Positions 47,697-56,413 of a stretch of 64,000 nt of DNA are shown here, one piece after another. Location of the stretch: positions 4,276,501 through 4,340,500 of the forward strand of contig NZ_CP018099.1 in the NCBI RefSeq assembly GCF_001886815.1, written 5' to 3'. The stretch is from Caldithrix abyssi DSM 13497 (GTDB lineage: Bacteria; Calditrichota; Calditrichia; Calditrichales; Calditrichaceae). The translations under genes were made by a program, and so were the position numbers. How positions within the stretch are numbered: the first letter of the stretch is position 1; the number at the start of each line of letters is the position of its first letter. Under the pieces are notes generated by a model that had not been told where the DNA came from, searched no databases, and was given only the letters and a program-made list of their open reading frames with translations.

Positions 47697-48347
47697 ATGT
47701 ATAAAGTATTAAACTTGTATGCAGGAATAGGCGGCAATCGAAAACTATGGACGAATGTCCATGTTACAGCGGTTGAAATTAATTCCCAAATAGCAGAAAT
47801 ATATCAGGATTATTTTCCAGATGATAAAGTTATTGTTGCCGACGCTCACCAATATCTTTTAGCACATTACAAAGAATATGATTTTATATGGAGCTCTCCC
47901 CCGTGTGAAACACACTCAAAAATTCGTCGGGCAAATGTATTGAATAAAAATGGCGTTAGCGCAGAGGCAAAATATCCAGATATGACTTTATATCAGGAAG
48001 TGATTTTCTTAAAAAATTTTATGCCACATGGTAAAAAATGGGTGGTTGAAAATGTGATTCCTTATTACCAGCCTTTAATTCCGGCTAAAAAAATTGGACG
48101 TCATTTATTCTGGACAAATTTCCAGATTCAAAATATTAAATACAAAGCAAAAGATCGTATTGATTATGTTGGCATGAACAAAAGATTCGGATTCGATTTA
48201 TCAAAATATTCTTTAAATTTCAAACGCAAATGCTTACGTAATGCTGTTGATCCAGAATTAGGCTTACATATACTAAATTTAGCTCTTGGACGAATTGATA
48301 AAGTAAACGCAATCCAAACAACAATATTTGATATTTTAAAAGAATAG
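47697..48347 (+). CDS. DNA cytosine-5 methyltransferase (phage type)
   Basis: 216 residues. SAM site motif I KVLNLYAGIGGNRKLW, motif IV SSPPCETHS with catalytic Cys, motif VI WVVENVIPYY. The target-recognition region is short, so it is a compact phage enzyme. No restriction partner is near, so it probably protects phage DNA or changes lysogen methylation, a role comparable to Mu mom. AT-rich codon use and its own flanking hairpins suggest an inserted cassette. Confidence 0.85.
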   Translation: MYKVLNLYAGIGGNRKLWTNVHVTAVEINSQIAEIYQDYFPDDKVIVADAHQYLLAHYKEYDFIWSSPPCETHSKIRRANVLNKNGVSAEAKYPDMTLYQEVIFLKNFMPHGKKWVVENVIPYYQPLIPAKKIGRHLFWTNFQIQNIKYKAKDRIDYVGMNKRFGFDLSKYSLNFKRKCLRNAVDPELGLHILNLALGRIDKVNAIQTTIFDILKE

Positions 48348-48449
48348 AAAAAAAGAGATATAAATAAAAGGGACCTTGCCGGTCAAAATATGGCACCATG
48401 GCTGAAATAATGCCCTCTGGTTTGGGTTGGCCGCCATGACTGGCAGAAA

Positions 48450-48474
48450 AAGCGGGCTGTTTGTGCCCGCTTTA
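48450..48474. terminator. Bidirectional terminator
   Basis: AAGCGGGC/GCCCGCTTT stem between convergent methyltransferase and cargo genes. Confidence 0.8.
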
Positions 48475-48942
48475 AAATTTAATTAAAAAACCTATTTTAT
48501 GCTGATCTGCGTAAACCTTCACTGGCTTGAATGTAATAATTGTATTGGCTATTCCGGCAAGCAATAAGAAATAGGCGGCGTTTTGCTTACGGTTTTTTAT
48601 GGCGTTTAATGAGCGCGAATCTAAATTCATCATATCATATTGTTTTATTTGATCGTTTATATTGTCTACTTCCTTAAAATAATCGTAGCTTAAAGTAAAG
48701 GCAATAATTGAAACTGGGAACAATACCAGATAGGGAAATTCCGTACGTTGATAAGTATTTTTATATTTATCTTTTATATCGTCATCATTTTTGTGAGTAT
48801 GTTTTGATGGGCGCTCAACATTAAGATTTTTAAAAGTGGTCGTTGTTTTATTGTTAAGAACGTTTTTGTCTCTTGCGTCAATATTTTTTGCATTCAAATT
48901 AAAGGATACCACTAAAAAAAATAAAATAATTAAAGTCTTCAT
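48472..48942 (-). CDS. Exported cargo protein (family also in prophage 1)
   Basis: 156 residues. Signal peptide (MKTLIILFFLVVSFNLNA), polar Asn/Lys region, then FPVSIIAFTLSYDYFKEVDN and IANTIITFKPV, related to the prophage 1 protein. Ends GFLIKF. Opposite strand to the surrounding genes and followed by a terminator, as for a cargo gene. Probably an envelope protein made in the lysogen. Confidence 0.62.
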   Translation of the reverse strand: MKTLIILFFLVVSFNLNAKNIDARDKNVLNNKTTTTFKNLNVERPSKHTHKNDDDIKDKYKNTYQRTEFPYLVLFPVSIIAFTLSYDYFKEVDNINDQIKQYDMMNLDSRSLNAIKNRKQNAAYFLLLAGIANTIITFKPVKVYADQHKIGFLIKF

Positions 48943-49049
48943 GTTTTCATCCTTTCTTTTATTTACGTGTTGAGATTCACGTTTTAGAATGGAAATTACA
49001 TTTGTAATTTAATAAAAAAAATTGATTCATGGAAATTAAAAGGGAAGTA

Positions 49050-49481
49050 ATGGCCAAAAATCTGTTGCCTCAGGCGGAGCGCCTGTACATTCGTGAAGGA
49101 AAATCGATTGAAAATATTGCCACGGCCCTGGGCGTTAGCCGCACCACGCTTTACCGCTGGAAAAAAGAACGCAACTGGGACGAACGCAAATACGAAATGG
49201 AAACATCCGCACAGTTTGTTAGCGAAAAGCTGATGAAACTTTTGGCGGACGATGTGCGCAACCTGCAAAAGTTAGACGCCAAAAGCGTGGATCGCATCGT
49301 TAAGGCTATTAAAAGCATTAAAAGCCTGGATAATGAAGTGGATATTTTGGGCAGCACCTTGCTTGTAATGGAGCAGCTGGCCTATTACCTGCAACAGAAA
49401 AACGCCCAACTTTATGAAAAGCTGCAAGAATTACTGCCCGATTTTTTAGTTTATATGCGCGAAAGATATAAAACGGGATAA
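49050..49481 (+). CDS. Terminase small subunit (DUF1804-like)
   Basis: 143 residues. HTH near the N-terminus (REGKSIENIATALGVSRTTL, YRWKKERNWDERKYEM), then helices. The ATG with AGGGAAG is chosen over one seven codons earlier. Followed directly by the large subunit. Confidence 0.78.
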   Translation: MAKNLLPQAERLYIREGKSIENIATALGVSRTTLYRWKKERNWDERKYEMETSAQFVSEKLMKLLADDVRNLQKLDAKSVDRIVKAIKSIKSLDNEVDILGSTLLVMEQLAYYLQQKNAQLYEKLQELLPDFLVYMRERYKTG

Positions 49482-49483
49482 TT

Positions 49484-50935
49484 ATGGCAAAAAAGATAAG
49501 CGTAAGAGAATACGATCGACGAGCTGAGGAACTTATTAGGCGCATAAGAGCCGAGGCGAAGCCTTTTCCTGATGATACGCCAGAAGGCAAGGTCAAACGT
49601 CGCAATCGAGCCAGGCAGGATTTTTTTTATTTTTGCAAAACTTATCTTCCTCACCATTTTGAGGAGGATTTTGACCGCCACCAGAAGCAGTGCGAAAAAT
49701 TAATTCACATCTGGAACGAAATCATTCAGATAATGGCCTTTAGAGGATGGGGAAAATCGACTTTTTTCATAACAGCGTATGGATTATATGCCACGCTTTA
49801 TAAATTAAATCCTTATATCATCGTGGTAAGCGATACAGAAGATCAGGCCGCAGAGCAGATGCTAACTGTGAAGGTAGAGCTGGAAGAAAATCCACGCATT
49901 AAGCAGGATTTTGGCGATTTGCAGAGCCATGATTGGGCAGAAGAAGATTTTACCACCACCAGCGGCGTTAAGTGGAAGGCCTTTGGATATAAGAGCAAAA
50001 TTTTAGGTCGCCGATATATGCAGTACCGCCCTGGCATTGCTTTTGTGGATGATTTTGAGAACGAAGAAAGCGTTAAAAATCCGGCTCAAACCAAAAAAAG
50101 ATTAGAATATATTTACAACCAGTTATTTCCTGCTATGGCAAAAAAATTTCAGATATTTTATTTATGCACGCGCCTTGCTCGCTACTGTGTGGCCGGAGAG
50201 CTGGAGAAAAATAAAGAGATTAAAACTTTTTTGCTACCTGCAGAAAACAACAAAGGGCGCGCGACCTGCCCGCAGCGCTTTCCACTGACGCGCCTTAAAA
50301 AGGTTCGCAAAGTTATTGGCATAATAGCCTATTCTAAACAATATCTTTTAAGAATATTGTCAGACGAAACGCGCCCCTTTCAGGATCAATGGATTGTGCG
50401 CATTAACCGACCGGAAGAAAAATACAAACGCATCGCCGCCTTTATTGATCCCAGCGTTGGGGCCACACGCAAAAACGATTTTAAATCCGTGGTGTTTGTG
50501 GGATGGACGGACAAATACTACGACGTTATTTATAGCTGGATAAAACAGGCCAGCATCGACCGCATGATTCGTCGTACCTATACGCTCTATGACGAGATCC
50601 GCCCACATCGCATTGGACTGGAGACGAATGGTTTTCAGATTTTGCTCAAAAAAGAATTTATTCGCGCCGCAAAGGAAGAGGGCTTTCACTTACCTATTAA
50701 AACGGTTGTGCAAAAGGAAAATAAAGAATTGCGCATCGAGCGTCTTTCGCCCCTGGTGGAAAACGGCTTAATCCGCTTTGTGCAGGGCGCTGGCGATAAC
50801 GAGCTGCTCATTGAACAATTGCTGGATTTTCCGGATGGCGCGCACGACGATGGCCCGGACGCGCTGGAAGGCGCCATCCGGCTTTTAGAACAGATTACTG
50901 GCCGTACAGGAGAAACAGAGATTACAATAATTTAA
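49484..50935 (+). CDS. Terminase large subunit
   Basis: 483 residues. Walker A MAFRGWGKST near 88, Walker B GIAFVDDFENE near 190, nuclease Asp in AAFIDPSVGATRKNDFK near 315 and HDDGPDALEGAIRLLEQ near 455. Different from the prophage 1 enzyme; the nuclease and ATPase motifs look complete. Packages phage DNA. Confidence 0.9.
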   Translation: MAKKISVREYDRRAEELIRRIRAEAKPFPDDTPEGKVKRRNRARQDFFYFCKTYLPHHFEEDFDRHQKQCEKLIHIWNEIIQIMAFRGWGKSTFFITAYGLYATLYKLNPYIIVVSDTEDQAAEQMLTVKVELEENPRIKQDFGDLQSHDWAEEDFTTTSGVKWKAFGYKSKILGRRYMQYRPGIAFVDDFENEESVKNPAQTKKRLEYIYNQLFPAMAKKFQIFYLCTRLARYCVAGELEKNKEIKTFLLPAENNKGRATCPQRFPLTRLKKVRKVIGIIAYSKQYLLRILSDETRPFQDQWIVRINRPEEKYKRIAAFIDPSVGATRKNDFKSVVFVGWTDKYYDVIYSWIKQASIDRMIRRTYTLYDEIRPHRIGLETNGFQILLKKEFIRAAKEEGFHLPIKTVVQKENKELRIERLSPLVENGLIRFVQGAGDNELLIEQLLDFPDGAHDDGPDALEGAIRLLEQITGRTGETEITII

Positions 50936-50961
50936 AATGACAAAGCAAGAGTAATTGTAAT

Positions 50962-51402
50962 ATGCGCCCTATACGAAAAATAATAATCCATTGCACCGAT
51001 AGCGAATGGGGCAATGTGCAGGCCATCGACGCCTGGCATAAGCAGCGCGGCTGGGATGGCATCGGCTATCATTTTTTGATCGGCAACGTGTATCCGGAAT
51101 ATCAAAATATTAAAAATTTACATCCGGTTCCGGAACATGACGGCCTGATTCTGGAAGGGCGCCCTATTGAAAAAATGGGCGCTCATTGCCGCGGCCATAA
51201 TTACGATTCCATTGGCGTGGCGCTGGTAGGCGTAAAAACCTTTAGCAAAGCGCAGCTTTACAGCCTGATAAATTTATTAAAATTGCTGATGAAGCAGTTC
51301 CAGATAGATGTTGATCAAATTTACGGGCATTACGAATTTGATCCTTTAAAGAGCTGCCCAAATATTGATGTGGAATGGTTTAAAAAAATGTTGAATTTTT
51401 AA
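50962..51402 (+). CDS. Endolysin: N-acetylmuramoyl-L-alanine amidase
   Basis: 146 residues, about 70 percent identical to the prophage 1 amidase. Zinc ligands: His in IIIHCTDSEWGN, His in YGHYEFDPLK, Cys in KSCPN. The cassette sits between terminase and portal here, but after the capsid in prophage 1. Confidence 0.92.
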   Translation: MRPIRKIIIHCTDSEWGNVQAIDAWHKQRGWDGIGYHFLIGNVYPEYQNIKNLHPVPEHDGLILEGRPIEKMGAHCRGHNYDSIGVALVGVKTFSKAQLYSLINLLKLLMKQFQIDVDQIYGHYEFDPLKSCPNIDVEWFKKMLNF

Positions 51403-51418
51403 TTTTGAATTTTGAGTT

Positions 51419-51691
51419 ATGAATTCATTATTTAAATACGCGGTCTATCAAAACAAGTGGTTATGGTTTCATATTTTGGGCGGCGGAATTTTGGCAAAAT
51501 TGGCGCTGGCTATTTTTAAAAACGGGCAAATAGCCATGGAGATTGTTCTGCTTGTCGCTGTTTTGTGGGAAATATTCGAATATTTTAAGGATGATGTGGA
51601 AAAGATTTATGGCAGTAAAAAACGGTTTTTTTTAGATGCTCTTGGCGATATTGCCGGGGCCGCGCTCATGGCTTTTATTATTATAGTTTAA
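51419..51691 (+). CDS. Small membrane protein of the lysis cassette
   Basis: 90 residues, three membrane segments, nearly identical to the prophage 1 protein (WFHILGGGILAKLALAIFKN; KDDVEKIYGSKKRFFLDALG). Possibly an antiholin or spanin-like partner. Confidence 0.65.
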   Translation: MNSLFKYAVYQNKWLWFHILGGGILAKLALAIFKNGQIAMEIVLLVAVLWEIFEYFKDDVEKIYGSKKRFFLDALGDIAGAALMAFIIIV

Positions 51692-51743
51692 AAGCTTAAA
51701 AGATTAAGACTAAAGATTAAAGATTAAAAGATGGAAGATTAAG

Positions 51744-52124
51744 ATGATTGGCGATATAATTCAGATAACAAACAAAGTATTTGATCGGCTGGTTCCTGAT
51801 AAAAGCAAAGCGGAAAAAATAAAATACGAGTTTAATAAAACGTTTTTAGAGATAGCCGTAAAAGAGAACGAAAGCCTGCGGCATTTCTTTTTAGAATATG
51901 AAGGTAGGGCCAGCGAGGTGCCACATTTTGTGCTTTTAATGCGCGCTTTGATCCGCCCTTTTTTCACCTGGTTATTCGGGCTTTTGGGTGCGTTCTGGGT
52001 AATTGGCCAGGCTTTCGGTTTTATTAACAAAGAGATGCCCGCCGCTCTAAGCATGTGGGTGTCCATCGTTTTGGGCTTTTGGTTTGGCAGCCGCTGGTAT
52101 GAAAAATTAAAGGGGAAACCATGA
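51744..52124 (+). CDS. Holin of the three-TM gene-transfer-release type
   Basis: 126 residues with the same pattern as prophage 1: KVFDRLVPDKSKAEKIKYEF, then LIRPFFTWLFGLLGAFWVIG and MWVSIVLGFWFGSRWYEKLK. Preceded by an AAAGATTAAAGATT repeat tract. Overlaps the portal by four bases. Confidence 0.78.
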   Translation: MIGDIIQITNKVFDRLVPDKSKAEKIKYEFNKTFLEIAVKENESLRHFFLEYEGRASEVPHFVLLMRALIRPFFTWLFGLLGAFWVIGQAFGFINKEMPAALSMWVSIVLGFWFGSRWYEKLKGKP

Positions 52125-53419
52125 ACAAACAAACGGAAATTTGGGCCGTTACCAACGAAGGCGAAATAATTTTTGAAAAGGTTCAAATAAAAAAGCAGAG
52201 CAGGCAGATTAAAGATGATTTTAAGGGATTGCCCATTGTTGAGCCGCGCTACAAATTTGACGATTTGCTCTTTTACCTGGAGGTGAATTCCTGGCACAAA
52301 CGCTGCGTGTATTTAAAAGCGGCGGTAACCGGCGCGCTGGGTTGGCGCCTGACCACCGATGACGATAATAAAGGACCGGACGCGGCCTATAAGCAAATTA
52401 CGGCATTTCTGGAAAATCCCAATCCAAAACTTGAAAATTTTTCGCAAATACTTTTGAAAATGCTCATCGATTATTACGCTATTGGCAATGGCTTTTTGGA
52501 AATTGTGCGCAATACAAAAGGCGAGGCGGCAGAGCTGTACCACATTCCCGGGCGCACCATGCGCCGCAAGCGCGATTTTAGCGGTTACTATCAGGTGCGC
52601 ACCTTTAAGAAGGTGGAATTCAACAACTTTGGCGATCGGAAAGGCAAGCGCAACGAGGTTTTGCATTATTTGAATTACGATCCCATGGATGATTATTACG
52701 GCCTGCCGGACTGGATTACGGCCATGGCCACCATGGGCATGGATCGCAACGCGGTGGAATATAACGCCTATGAATTTACTCAGGGACTAATGGCTCGCTT
52801 TTTAATCATTATCGAAGGCGGCGAGCTTAGCCGCAAAGCGCGCACGCAACTCAAGAATTTTCTGAAAAACAATATGATCGGCACGCAGAATAGCGGAAAG
52901 GTAATGGTGGTGGCCAATGACGATCCAAACGTAAAAATTCGCGTAGAGCGCATTGATAAAGAAGGCTCTAATCGCGATATGAGCTTTCATCGCATGCGCA
53001 CCTTTAACCGCGACGAAGTGATTGAGATTCATGGCGTTCCGCCACGTATGCTTGGGATTATGAGCGCCGGCCAGCTGGGCGGCGGGGGCGAAACCGCCGG
53101 CCAGCTAAAAATCTTTAAGGAAACGCTGATCGATCCGGAGCAGAGAAAATTAGAATACATGCTAAACCAAACGATCATTAAAAGCTTTGGGGAGCATAAA
53201 TGGAAATTAAAACTAAAAGAGATGGATATCACCGATCAAAAGGCAGACGCTGAATTTTATGAAAAAATGATTAATAGCCAGGTTCTCGATCCGGACGAAG
53301 TGCGCGAAGAGATCGGGCGCAAGCCGCGGCAGCAGGAAGTAAATTTACAGAATTTGACAAAAATACTGGTTGAGCTCCGAAAATCGCTTGAGAACGACGA
53401 TTTTGACGAGAATATGTAA
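52121..53419 (+). CDS. Portal protein (HK97 family)
   Basis: 432 residues: AAVTGALGWRLTTDDD, DYYAIGNGFLEIVRNTKGEA, ELYHIPGRTMRRKRD, EVLHYLNYDPMDDYYGLPDW, IHGVPPRMLGIMSAGQLGGG are the usual HK97/PBSX portal motifs. Not related to the DUF935 portal of prophage 1. Forms the DNA channel at the head vertex. Confidence 0.88.
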   Translation: MNKQTEIWAVTNEGEIIFEKVQIKKQSRQIKDDFKGLPIVEPRYKFDDLLFYLEVNSWHKRCVYLKAAVTGALGWRLTTDDDNKGPDAAYKQITAFLENPNPKLENFSQILLKMLIDYYAIGNGFLEIVRNTKGEAAELYHIPGRTMRRKRDFSGYYQVRTFKKVEFNNFGDRKGKRNEVLHYLNYDPMDDYYGLPDWITAMATMGMDRNAVEYNAYEFTQGLMARFLIIIEGGELSRKARTQLKNFLKNNMIGTQNSGKVMVVANDDPNVKIRVERIDKEGSNRDMSFHRMRTFNRDEVIEIHGVPPRMLGIMSAGQLGGGGETAGQLKIFKETLIDPEQRKLEYMLNQTIIKSFGEHKWKLKLKEMDITDQKADAEFYEKMINSQVLDPDEVREEIGRKPRQQEVNLQNLTKILVELRKSLENDDFDENM

Positions 53420-53519
53420 AAGTATTCCCGACGCAAAAAAAACGCCTACAGGCAAAAGTGAACGGAAAGTGAACGGGGTTTCTTGACAATTACGAATTAA
53501 AAATTACGAATTACGAATA

Positions 53520-54899
53520 ATGGCAAGATATTTCATTTATAAATCAATAATTGAATTGCGGAAAATCTGGGCGATCGTTAAAAAAGATCGCTACGATCGT
53601 TTTGCCAATGAGCTTTTAGATGTTTTAATGCGCAGCTGGGACGAAAACACACGCCTGGTGATTAATGAAGTCATCCGCCAGATCAAAGGCGAACAGGTTT
53701 TTTCCAGAACCGAATTAGATATGATTATCGAAGCCCTGAAAATCCGCCTGGGCGAAGCCTTTGCCAATGAAGTAGCGCAACCTCTTTATGAAACACACCT
53801 TTCTACTTACATCGAAGGCGTAAAAGACGTTTTGCAGGTTACGCCTACTTTGCAGCAAATCGACCATCGAGCCATTGCCGCCCTGCAAAATCACAATATT
53901 TACTGGGTGCATTCCTTTTTTGATCGTCAACTGGCCGATCGCGTAACCCGAATCGGGCAAACAATTATTGCAGAAGGCTTAAGTCGTTCCAAAGCCGGGA
54001 AAATTTTTGAAAGCGCCCTGAGTAATGAATTGCAGCAATTTAGCTGGCGCTACTGGGAAGGCTTTGCCAATCATGTGGTAACGAGATCTCGTGAACTGGG
54101 TCATGTGGATGCGTATGTTCAGGCGGGCGTTGAATATTACCAGGTAAAAGCGGTGCTGGATCTTCGAACGACGGAAATTTGCCGCCAGATGCACGGACGG
54201 GTTTTTCATGTTAGTCAGGCGGTTGAGTTAAAAAATAAATTGCTCAATGCGCAAAATCCGGAAGAAGTGAAACAAATTGCGCCCTGGATGCGTGCGGACC
54301 AGGTAACTGGCAAGCCAACGTCAAAATTACCGAACGGCCTTGCCCTGCCGCCCTATCATTTTAATTGCCGTACGCGTACCGTAAAAGCCAAAATACCGCC
54401 TAAAATTGCGGAAATAGATTTAACCGCCGCCGGAGCGGGCAAGTTATTAAAAGATTCATTAAGTTATGTCGTTAATAATCAAGAGCAATTGAGCGTTAAA
54501 GAATTAAAAAAACTGGTTACGCGCGTTCAGGGCGCCGGATGGGATAATATGCAGGCGCATTTTAATAAACACAAAGATGAAGAATTTACGCAATGGAAAA
54601 GCGTTGAAGAAATGAATGCGCAATTGATGGATTTGATTCGGCGCGGCGGAAGGGACATCTATTTGCAATTGTATTTATCTAAAGAGCCGCGGATTATATT
54701 TACCGACAATCGGTTATTTTTATCGATTGATCCGGTGCGCAATAAAATCAAAACCATTTTTAGTTTAAAAAGGGAAACAATAAAAGCCTTGCAAAGTAGA
54801 AATAGCAAGTATATATTAATGAAAAAAGGAAAAACAATTAACAAACAATTATTATGGATAAGCAAAAAATTAAAGAATGGTTCCCTTCGGCATTTATGA
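53520..54899 (+). CDS. MuF minor head protein fused to a BECR-like nuclease toxin
   Basis: 459 residues. Residues 1-300 are a MuF-type head protein (helices, then LDLRTTEICRQMHGRVFHVS and LPPYHFNCRTRTVKAKIPP). Residues 320-459 form a different domain: MQAHFNKHKDEEFTQWKSVE, PRIIFTDNRLFLSIDPVRNK, TIFSLKRETIKALQSRN. The HxxKH and late T/R pattern resembles barnase-EndoU-colicin-RelE (BECR) RNases used by MuF toxins. The partner gene overlaps the end. Not similar to the prophage 1 toxin. Confidence 0.72.
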   Translation: MARYFIYKSIIELRKIWAIVKKDRYDRFANELLDVLMRSWDENTRLVINEVIRQIKGEQVFSRTELDMIIEALKIRLGEAFANEVAQPLYETHLSTYIEGVKDVLQVTPTLQQIDHRAIAALQNHNIYWVHSFFDRQLADRVTRIGQTIIAEGLSRSKAGKIFESALSNELQQFSWRYWEGFANHVVTRSRELGHVDAYVQAGVEYYQVKAVLDLRTTEICRQMHGRVFHVSQAVELKNKLLNAQNPEEVKQIAPWMRADQVTGKPTSKLPNGLALPPYHFNCRTRTVKAKIPPKIAEIDLTAAGAGKLLKDSLSYVVNNQEQLSVKELKKLVTRVQGAGWDNMQAHFNKHKDEEFTQWKSVEEMNAQLMDLIRRGGRDIYLQLYLSKEPRIIFTDNRLFLSIDPVRNKIKTIFSLKRETIKALQSRNSKYILMKKGKTINKQLLWISKKLKNGSLRHL

Positions 54900-55189
54900 G
54901 ATATACCAGGTTTTATAAAGACCTGGCCAACGCAGATGTTCCTTCGGAAGAACATGACGATTTGATATTATGTAGGGAAGAAATTGAAGATTTTATGGAA
55001 TTATTTCCGGATGAACTAACCGATGAACAGAAAAAGGCTATTCAAAAAGCCGATCGATGGATTTTGGAGCACGCCGACCAGGTTATTCCCCAGATACGCG
55101 GTTTTACAAACAAACCTTCCGCCAAATATTGGTGGGAACATCCCTCTACTCTTTCCCAAAAAGCAGCACAATTGATGAATGACGAATGA
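54854..55189 (+). CDS. Putative immunity protein for the BECR-like toxin
   Basis: 111 residues, acidic in the middle (EEHDDLILCREEIEDFMELF) and helical. Overlaps the toxin gene by 46 bases, a strong sign of coupling. No similarity to the prophage 1 partner, as expected for cognate pairs. Weak ribosome site, consistent with translation reinitiation. Confidence 0.62.
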   Translation: MDKQKIKEWFPSAFMRYTRFYKDLANADVPSEEHDDLILCREEIEDFMELFPDELTDEQKKAIQKADRWILEHADQVIPQIRGFTNKPSAKYWWEHPSTLSQKAAQLMNDE

Positions 55190-55250
55190 TGATTATCGAT
55201 TGATGTTCGTTGATTCCTATTTTTAAACCATTATTCGCAATTAAATAGAT

Positions 55251-55273
55251 CGTGGCTAAAATCACGTTTTTTT
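55251..55273 (+). terminator. Possible terminator after the toxin pair
   Basis: Short CGTG/CACG stem with an 8-base loop and seven T. Confidence 0.4.
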
Positions 55274-55328
55274 AATGGTTTGCTCGCCTTAAATTGTTGT
55301 TGAATTCAAAAAAAACGGAGATCAAAAC

Positions 55329-56327
55329 ATGCCTGCCGAATTAAAAGACGTTCAGGTTTTATTTCTCAGTTTGGTTGATAAGGGGGCCAATAACCGCACC
55401 ATTATCTGGAAAGCGGACAATAAGCAAAAACCTATTATTGAAAAAACGGTTCCTATTTTAAAAGTGGATGCCGAAAAGCGCATGGTTTATGGCATTGTGT
55501 ACGCTCCCAACGAAGAAGACGCCCACGGCGATTTTATGACCGCCGAAGAGATTGAAAAAGCGGCGCATAATTTTATGAAAGCCCGGCGCACCACCAATAT
55601 CGATAAACAGCACGATTACGAAGCCGACGAAGGCTTTGTGGCCGAAAGCTGGATCGTTCGCAAGGGCGATCCGCTATTCCCCAACGAACCGGAAGGCGCC
55701 TGGGGCGTGGGCATTAAAGTTGAGAATGACGAGACCTGGGAACAAATCAAAAACGGCGAAATAACCGGCATAAGCATGGGCGGTTTTGGAAAAAGAATTG
55801 AAAAGAGCGCTGCAACAGACTCAACGGCCGTCGGGCGAGGAGGCTCTTTGTTGCGCAAATTTTTCAAGCATCTTTTTGCCCCCATTCAAAAAGATTTTAA
55901 CAGCCATTTTGCCGCCGATCAATTGCGCCAGGCGGCCTGGGCTTTAAACGACGCCATTCTGGAAATATTAAACGATGACGCCATTGCCGATAAACAGGCG
56001 GCGATTAAAGAATCGATTAATCAATTTTTAAGTTTTTTAGATGAAGGAGGGACGATCGTGACTACCAATAAAAATCAAAATTCCCAGCATCAGGGCGATG
56101 AGCCGGTGCAAAAGGATCAACAAACGCAAACCAGCATGCCCGATCTAAATGAACAGCTCCAGAAGCTTAACGAAACCATGGAAAAATTGGAAGGCCAGTT
56201 AACGGATTTCCAGAAACGCCTGGAAGCTGTGGAAAAAACCAGCCCCGGCAAACAATCGGCCGAAGGACGCGACGACGAAGATCCGCAAAAGGTGCAAAAA
56301 GATTACAAAGGATTGCCCATCCTGTAA
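55329..56327 (+). CDS. Prohead protease (XkdF-like) with C-terminal scaffold
   Basis: 332 residues. N-terminal part ELKDVQVLFLSLVDKGANNR and IVYAPNEEDAHGDFMTAEEI, KQHDYEADEGFVAESWIV, NGEITGISMGGFGKRIEKS fit the XkdF/prohead protease family (His, Ser). Residues 244-332 are the scaffold part (LNEQLQKLNETMEKLEGQLT), also startable from an internal GTG. Cuts the scaffold during capsid maturation. Confidence 0.78.
   Translation: MPAELKDVQVLFLSLVDKGANNRTIIWKADNKQKPIIEKTVPILKVDAEKRMVYGIVYAPNEEDAHGDFMTAEEIEKAAHNFMKARRTTNIDKQHDYEADEGFVAESWIVRKGDPLFPNEPEGAWGVGIKVENDETWEQIKNGEITGISMGGFGKRIEKSAATDSTAVGRGGSLLRKFFKHLFAPIQKDFNSHFAADQLRQAAWALNDAILEILNDDAIADKQAAIKESINQFLSFLDEGGTIVTTNKNQNSQHQGDEPVQKDQQTQTSMPDLNEQLQKLNETMEKLEGQLTDFQKRLEAVEKTSPGKQSAEGRDDEDPQKVQKDYKGLPIL
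56058..56327 (+). CDS. Internal in-frame scaffold start
   Basis: A GTG at codon 244 is preceded at 8 bases by GAAGGAGG, an unusually strong ribosome site inside the protease gene. It would make an 89-residue, mainly coiled-coil product with a polar N-terminus (TTNKNQNSQHQGDEPVQK). This matches the lambda C/Nu3 arrangement in which the scaffold is the protease gene's 3' part. Confidence 0.62.
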   Translation: MTTNKNQNSQHQGDEPVQKDQQTQTSMPDLNEQLQKLNETMEKLEGQLTDFQKRLEAVEKTSPGKQSAEGRDDEDPQKVQKDYKGLPIL

Positions 56328-56328
56328 C

Positions 56329-56379
56329 ACGATCTTTAGATCGTTCTAAACAAAAATCGTAAAACGATCTTCAGATCAT
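56329..56379 (+). repeat. Two mini-hairpins after the protease/scaffold gene
   Basis: ACGATC-TTTA-GATCGT at 56329 and ACGATC-TTCA-GATCAT at 56364, same loop style as the prophage 1 mini-hairpins, but different stem. They could attenuate transcription or protect the messenger ahead of the capsid gene. Confidence 0.6.
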
Positions 56380-56413
56380 TCCAAGCTTATGATCACAAAA
56401 TTTGGAGGGAAAA

